Positions 5,183 to 8,001 of a stretch of 8,001 bases of DNA are shown here, piece by piece. Source of the DNA: Pseudomonadota bacterium (GTDB taxonomy: Bacteria; Pseudomonadota; Gammaproteobacteria; Xanthomonadales; Xanthomonadaceae); NCBI GenBank assembly GCA_023423675.1, contig JAFAFD010000338.1:1-8001 (forward strand), written 5' to 3'. The notes below the pieces were generated by a model. It worked only from the letters and a program-made list of their open reading frames with translations, was not told where the DNA came from and did no database searches. Every line of letters starts with the position of its first letter. Position 1 is the first letter of the stretch. A program made the position numbers and the translations under genes.

Positions 5183-5677
5183 ATGATCAAACAGTCATGG
5201 CCCCTTTGGGCGATGCTGCTACCCGTCGTGGCCAGCTGCTCACCACCGCCCAGGCGGTACCAGGCGGCCTCAGTAAGCACATCCGAAGGCAGACTGTGCT
5301 ATGGCGTAGCTGACAGGCGCGAGACTCGGGCCGCGCCTCCTGAGATCGCCATCGTTTCAATGAGCGAGGTTGGGCGAGGCCTTTACCCGGTATGGCAACG
5401 AAAGTTTTGGAAGAGCACGTCCGCGAGCCTGCGCTCCCTCCTGACAAGTGCATACCCTATGCCTCCGGCCCGGCACTTGTTCCGGTATTGCAGACGGGAA
5501 CGTACTATCAGGTGCTTCTCTCTGAATACACGCCCGACGACCCGGACAAAGAGCGCGAGGGAGAAAAGCGTGTATTCAGTGCGTTTTTACCTTAATCAAC
5601 ACGCCGATGATTGCGAACTGAAGCCTATCGTGGTGACCTCCGGGGACGTGCCCTCATCCTCGCTACCTCCCTCATGA
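5183..5677 (+). CDS. Tandem paralogue of the immunity lipoprotein, with a frame-scrambled centre
   Basis: This 164-aa reading frame parallels copy 1: signal MIKQSWPLWAMLLPVVASC with lipidated Cys19, then SEGRLCYGVADRRETRAAPPEIA and GRGLYPVW. Alignment with copy 1 shows one base missing near 5405-5410 and two more near 5577-5583, restoring frame and the shared end (RFYLNQHADD, SGDVPSSS). Residues about 76-132 are therefore read out of register. The ancestral sequence is still legible in the -1 frame (EPALPPDKCIPYASGP, GTYYQVLLSEYTP), whose own stop is at 5593-5595. The result is an open but probably misfolded lipoprotein, a decaying copy or a sequencing artefact. The ORF also opens at 5132, whose ATGA overlaps copy 1's stop. 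I prefer 5183 because it begins at the signal peptide and matches copy 1, though no good ribosome binding site precedes it. Confidence 0.65.
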   Translation: MIKQSWPLWAMLLPVVASCSPPPRRYQAASVSTSEGRLCYGVADRRETRAAPPEIAIVSMSEVGRGLYPVWQRKFWKSTSASLRSLLTSAYPMPPARHLFRYCRRERTIRCFSLNTRPTTRTKSAREKSVYSVRFYLNQHADDCELKPIVVTSGDVPSSSLPPS

Positions 5678-5732
5678 CAGGCGCGTAGCCATATAGACCG
5701 TTGCAGCAGGAATTTCACCAGGCTCTCCACCC

Positions 5733-6080
5733 TCAGCTGTCCTCGCGCGTACTCTGGTAACCGCGATAGGTTTCGCCCCACTCGCGCATGGCCAACAGCA
5801 CGGGCACCAGCGAACGGCCGAATTCGGAAAGCTCGTATTCCACCTTCGGCGGCACTTCCGGATAAACATGGCGGATCAGCACGCCATCCGCCTCCAGCTC
5901 GCGCAACTGGCTGGTCAGCATCGACTGCGTGGCGTTGGGCACCAGCCGGGTCAATTCCATGAAGCGCCGTTTACGCTTCATCAGGTGAAACAGGACGACC
6001 GGCTTCCACACCCCGCCCATCACCGAGAGAGTGACTTCCACGGCGCAACCGCTTTTGCCGTCCCAGCGCTTGCTACGCAT
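5733..6080 (-). CDS. HxlR-family winged-helix transcriptional regulator
   Basis: This 115-aa protein has the usual HxlR length and signatures: a Cys12 followed by AVEVTLSVMGGVWKPVVLFHL, the recognition part RRFMELTRLVPNATQSMLTSQLRELEADGVL, the wing VPPKVEYELSEFGRSL, and a C-terminal dimer helix with MREWGE. The conserved N-terminal Cys is the residue used by redox- or electrophile-sensing members such as YodB and HypR. The gene is divergent from the acrylyl-CoA reductase gene with a 102-bp spacer, so it probably controls that gene and itself. CCGGAG lies about 7 nt before the start. It is convergent with the immunity copies, with 55 bp between them and no clear terminator. Regulation of the toxin genes is not suggested. 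Confidence 0.9.
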   Translation of the reverse strand: MRSKRWDGKSGCAVEVTLSVMGGVWKPVVLFHLMKRKRRFMELTRLVPNATQSMLTSQLRELEADGVLIRHVYPEVPPKVEYELSEFGRSLVPVLLAMREWGETYRGYQSTREDS

Positions 6081-6182
6081 ACATACTCCGGAAAACCATA
6101 GTACCTACGAAAAATCGTCGTTCTTGTTGCGATAACGGTGCGAGCCTAGCATGGCCCCATCCACTGAACGTGAGGCCCCACC
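6081..6182. promoter_or_regulatory. Divergent promoter region between the HxlR regulator and acuI
   Basis: For the rightward gene, TTGTTG (6124-6129) and TAGCAT (6147-6152) are spaced 17 bp, a weak but well-placed sigma-70 pair, and GTGAGG (6170-6175) is the ribosome binding site of acuI. For the leftward gene, TACTAT (6103-6098 on the minus strand) is a possible -10; no good -35 is seen. ACGA-AAAA-TCGT (6107-6118) is a small dyad between the two and, with the adjoining TACTAT, is the best candidate for the HxlR-type operator. Confidence 0.4.
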
Positions 6183-7172
6183 ATGAAGTTCAAGGCACTG
6201 CTTTCCAGCAAGACCAACGACCGTGTTTCCACCGAGCTGGTGGAGTTTGACGAGGCCGACCTGATGGACGGCGATGTCCTGGTGCAGGTTGATTATTCGA
6301 CCCTCAATTACAAGGATGCGCTGGCGCTGACCAACGAGCGCCCGGTCATCCAGAAGTTTCCGCTCATTCCCGGCATCGACCTTTCCGGCGTGGTGCTGGA
6401 ATCCAGCAATGCCGGTTTAAAGGCTGGTGACCGCGTGGTGCTCAATGGCTGGGACCTGAGCATGGGCCACCACGGCGGCCTGGCCCAGCGCGCCCGCGTG
6501 CGGGGTGAGTGGCTGAACAAGATTCCGGGCAACCTGACCACCCGCGATGCCATGGCCATCGGCACCGCCGGCTATACCGCCATGCTGTGCGTGCTGGCAC
6601 TGGAAGATGCGGGCGTGACCCCGGAGAAGGGCGATGTGCTGGTAACCGGCGCCAACGGCGGCGTGGGATCGATTGCCGTGGCCATTCTTTCCAAGCTGGG
6701 CTACCGCGTGGTGGCCGCCACCGGCCGACCCGAACATTCAGAGTATCTGCACACCCTGGGCGCGGCGGAGATCATCGACCGCGCGGAGCTTTCCGAGTCG
6801 CGCAAGAAGCCGATCAGCGCCGAGCGCTGGGCCGGCGTGGTGGACGTGGCCGGCGGCCCGACCCTGGTCAACGCGCTTGCCGAAACCAAGTACCGCGGCG
6901 CCGTGGCGGCCTGCGGCCTGGCTCAGAGCGATGCGCTGCACGGCTCCGTGCTGCCCTTCATCCTGCGCAGCGTGACCCTGGCTGGCGTCGATTCGGTGAA
7001 TGCCCCGCAGGACGTGCGCCAGCGTGCGTGGGACCGCCTCGCCACCGACCTGGACCCGCAGAAGCTGGAAAGCACGGTGCAGCTGATCGGCCTGGCCGAG
7101 GTACTGGATGTGTACGAGCAGATCATCCCGGGCAAGGTGCGCGGGCGGATCGTGGTGGATGTGAACGCCTGA
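6183..7172 (+). CDS. acuI: Acrylyl-CoA reductase (NADPH), AcuI/YhdH family
   Basis: This 329-aa, full-length medium-chain reductase probably reduces toxic acrylyl-CoA to propionyl-CoA with NADPH in the cytoplasm. The N-terminal GroES-like domain has DYSTLNYKDALALT (37-50) and PLIPGIDLSGVV (60-71), then GDRVVLNGWDLSMGHHGGLAQ (82-102), which is typical of YhdH/YhfP-type enzymes. The Rossmann part has VTGANGGVGSIAVAIL (154-169) and ATGR (179-182), where Arg182 fits an NADPH preference. There are no zinc-binding Cys clusters, as expected for this subgroup. The C-terminus LAEVLDVYEQIIPGKVRGRIVVDV is family-typical. The start is backed by GTGAGG 7 nt upstream. The divergent HxlR-family gene is the likely regulator. 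Other quinone-reductase-like activities in the family cannot be excluded, but the YhdH/AcuI assignment is firm. Confidence 0.92.
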   Translation: MKFKALLSSKTNDRVSTELVEFDEADLMDGDVLVQVDYSTLNYKDALALTNERPVIQKFPLIPGIDLSGVVLESSNAGLKAGDRVVLNGWDLSMGHHGGLAQRARVRGEWLNKIPGNLTTRDAMAIGTAGYTAMLCVLALEDAGVTPEKGDVLVTGANGGVGSIAVAILSKLGYRVVAATGRPEHSEYLHTLGAAEIIDRAELSESRKKPISAERWAGVVDVAGGPTLVNALAETKYRGAVAACGLAQSDALHGSVLPFILRSVTLAGVDSVNAPQDVRQRAWDRLATDLDPQKLESTVQLIGLAEVLDVYEQIIPGKVRGRIVVDVNA

Positions 7173-7182
7173 CGGCGATCGG

Positions 7183-7211
7183 GCCAGCGGTGGTGCAACG
7201 CCATCGCTGGC
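7183..7211 (+). terminator. Candidate stem-loop terminator after acuI
   Basis: GCCAGCG (7183-7189) pairs with CGCTGGC (7205-7211), and GTGG/CCAT extends the stem to 11 bp with one G:U pair and a 7-nt loop. It starts 11 bp after the acuI stop. There is no T-run after it, so termination would be inefficient or Rho-assisted. A second small hairpin, GGGCG-CTTTA-CGCCC, lies at 7268-7282. Nothing else of note is seen between 7173 and 7308. Confidence 0.4.
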
Positions 7212-7308
7212 TGCCTTACCCAGAAGGTCTGCGCACGGCACCAAGCCCCCTTATCATGGAGCTGTAAGGGCGCTTTACGCCCAGTGACGTACGCAAGGCA
7301 GTATCTGG

Positions 7309-8001
7309 ATGTCTATGGAATGGCGCCCCTCGGGCTGGGGCCAGCGTGTGACCCGTTCGCCGGACTGGCGGCTGCGGCTGGATGGCGAGCATGTCGAGCT
7401 TCTGATCGAGGGGCGGCAGTACCGCCAACAGGTCGATGATGACCAGCGCGTGCGGGTTTTTCCGGGCCTGTTCTGGGCCCGGGTTGCGCTGCAGAGCGAT
7501 GACGGCGACACGCTGTCCGTGGATGGCCTGCCCAACCGCGAGGCTTCCCGGTTGTCGGCGGCTGTCCAGCAGGTGCTCTTCGCACGCACAACGCGCGGGC
7601 GCAAAGCGCTGTTCGAGGACATTCTGGAGCAGATCCAGTCCTGGTTGGCCGAGGCCGACGCCCTCACTGACCGCGGCAGCGCCGGCCGCCGCTGGATCAC
7701 GCACGAACAACAGCAGGCACTGCTGGCCGAGCGCCCCGCCCTGCCGTTGCAGCCGTCCGCGCTGCAGCGGCTGTTCCTCGACGAGGACGTGCACGACGAC
7801 CTGCATTCGCACAGCCACCGTGCCGCGCTGGACGCCCTGCATGATTGGCAACTGGATTGGCCGTCCGTCTGGGCCGAAGCCAACGCAACCATGGCAACGC
7901 GCGAGCTGGTGCTGGCCCGCAATTTCCTGCACCGGGTCGAGAGCAAGCCACTGACCGAAGAACAGGCCCGCGCGGTCATCTGTTTCGACAATCATGTGCA
8001 G
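7309..8001 (+). CDS. helD: DNA helicase IV-like UvrD/Rep-family helicase, N-terminal part (cut by window edge)
   Basis: The first 231 codons of a longer gene, open to the last base of the window. The translation begins MSMEWRPSGWGQRVTRSPDWRL type sequence and includes a helicase IV-like N-terminal region. The final part, NFLHRVESKPLTEEQARAV, matches the E. coli HelD segment just before the Walker A motif (FRQVESSPLNPAQARAV there), so the ATPase motifs lie beyond the edge. The known family member is a 3'-to-5' superfamily 1 helicase of about 680 aa that acts in recombination and repair. ATG 7309 is preferred because AAGG lies 10 nt upstream; ATG 7315 is an alternative. The gene follows acuI by 136 bp with hairpins between, so it is probably transcribed independently. 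Confidence 0.82.
   Translation, partial: MSMEWRPSGWGQRVTRSPDWRLRLDGEHVELLIEGRQYRQQVDDDQRVRVFPGLFWARVALQSDDGDTLSVDGLPNREASRLSAAVQQVLFARTTRGRKALFEDILEQIQSWLAEADALTDRGSAGRRWITHEQQQALLAERPALPLQPSALQRLFLDEDVHDDLHSHSHRAALDALHDWQLDWPSVWAEANATMATRELVLARNFLHRVESKPLTEEQARAVICFDNHVQ

Larger units (their letters stand above)
4638..5677 (+). repeat. Tandem duplication of an approximately 0.5-kb immunity gene
   Basis: The genes at 4638-5135 and 5183-5677 are direct repeats. Stretches compared by eye match at very roughly three quarters of positions. They share ATGATCA at the start, CTGCTACC before the lipobox, GGCAGACT around codon 35, GAGGGAGAAAAGCGTGTATTC near the 3' end, and related 3' termini. The level of divergence points to an old duplication, while the frame changes in the second copy look more recent because the displaced frame is still well conserved. 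Confidence 0.8.

Noticed and set aside
5401..5412. Programmed ribosomal frameshift in immunity copy 2
   Set aside because: The site reads CGA AAG TTT TGG. It is not a canonical -1 slippery heptamer, and a return shift near 5580 would also be needed. Two small deletions relative to copy 1 explain the pattern more simply.
7216..7995. 259-codon minus-strand open frame opposite the helicase gene
   Set aside because: The plus strand matches helicase IV-like sequence with a ribosome binding site. The minus-strand product is low-complexity Arg/Gln/Leu-rich shadow.

Overview
The window looks like a chromosomal segment of a high-GC gammaproteobacterium of the Xanthomonadaceae, most likely Stenotrophomonas or a close relative. 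The strongest evidence is the C-terminal domain of the effector at 117-1442. It closely matches the XVIPCD, the signal that sends antibacterial effectors into the Xanthomonadales type IV secretion system (T4SS). The assignment rests on family recognition, not on a database search.

Layout. Positions 117-2813 (minus strand) hold a three-gene block read right to left: an unrecognised 135-aa protein, a lipoprotein that is the probable immunity protein, and a 441-aa XVIPCD effector. The immunity gene has a second, well-spaced start just after its signal peptide, so a cytosolic form is possible. Positions 2814-3444 carry no convincing gene. They are rich in inverted repeats, including a 12-bp perfect pair (2882-2893 / 2990-3001), and contain promoter-like elements and possible gene remnants. 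Positions 3445-5677 (plus strand) hold a second weapon cassette: a type VI secretion (T6SS) PAAR protein fused to a zincin-like domain with an HEMTH motif. It is followed by two tandem, paralogous lipoproteins, the likely immunity proteins. The second copy has lost 1 bp and then 2 bp relative to the first, so it stays open to the normal stop but about 57 internal residues are read out of register.

Positions 5733-8001 look like ordinary core genome: an HxlR-family regulator, a divergent acrylyl-CoA reductase gene (acuI/yhdh type), and the first 231 codons of a helicase IV-like (helD) gene cut by the window edge.

The two weapon cassettes are divergent, belong to two different secretion machines, and sit beside housekeeping genes. 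This suggests an interbacterial-competition island. Both likely immunity partners carry lipoprotein signals, so both toxins probably act in the periplasm or cell envelope of target cells. No secretion-machine structural genes, tRNA, rRNA, CRISPR array or transposase gene were seen.
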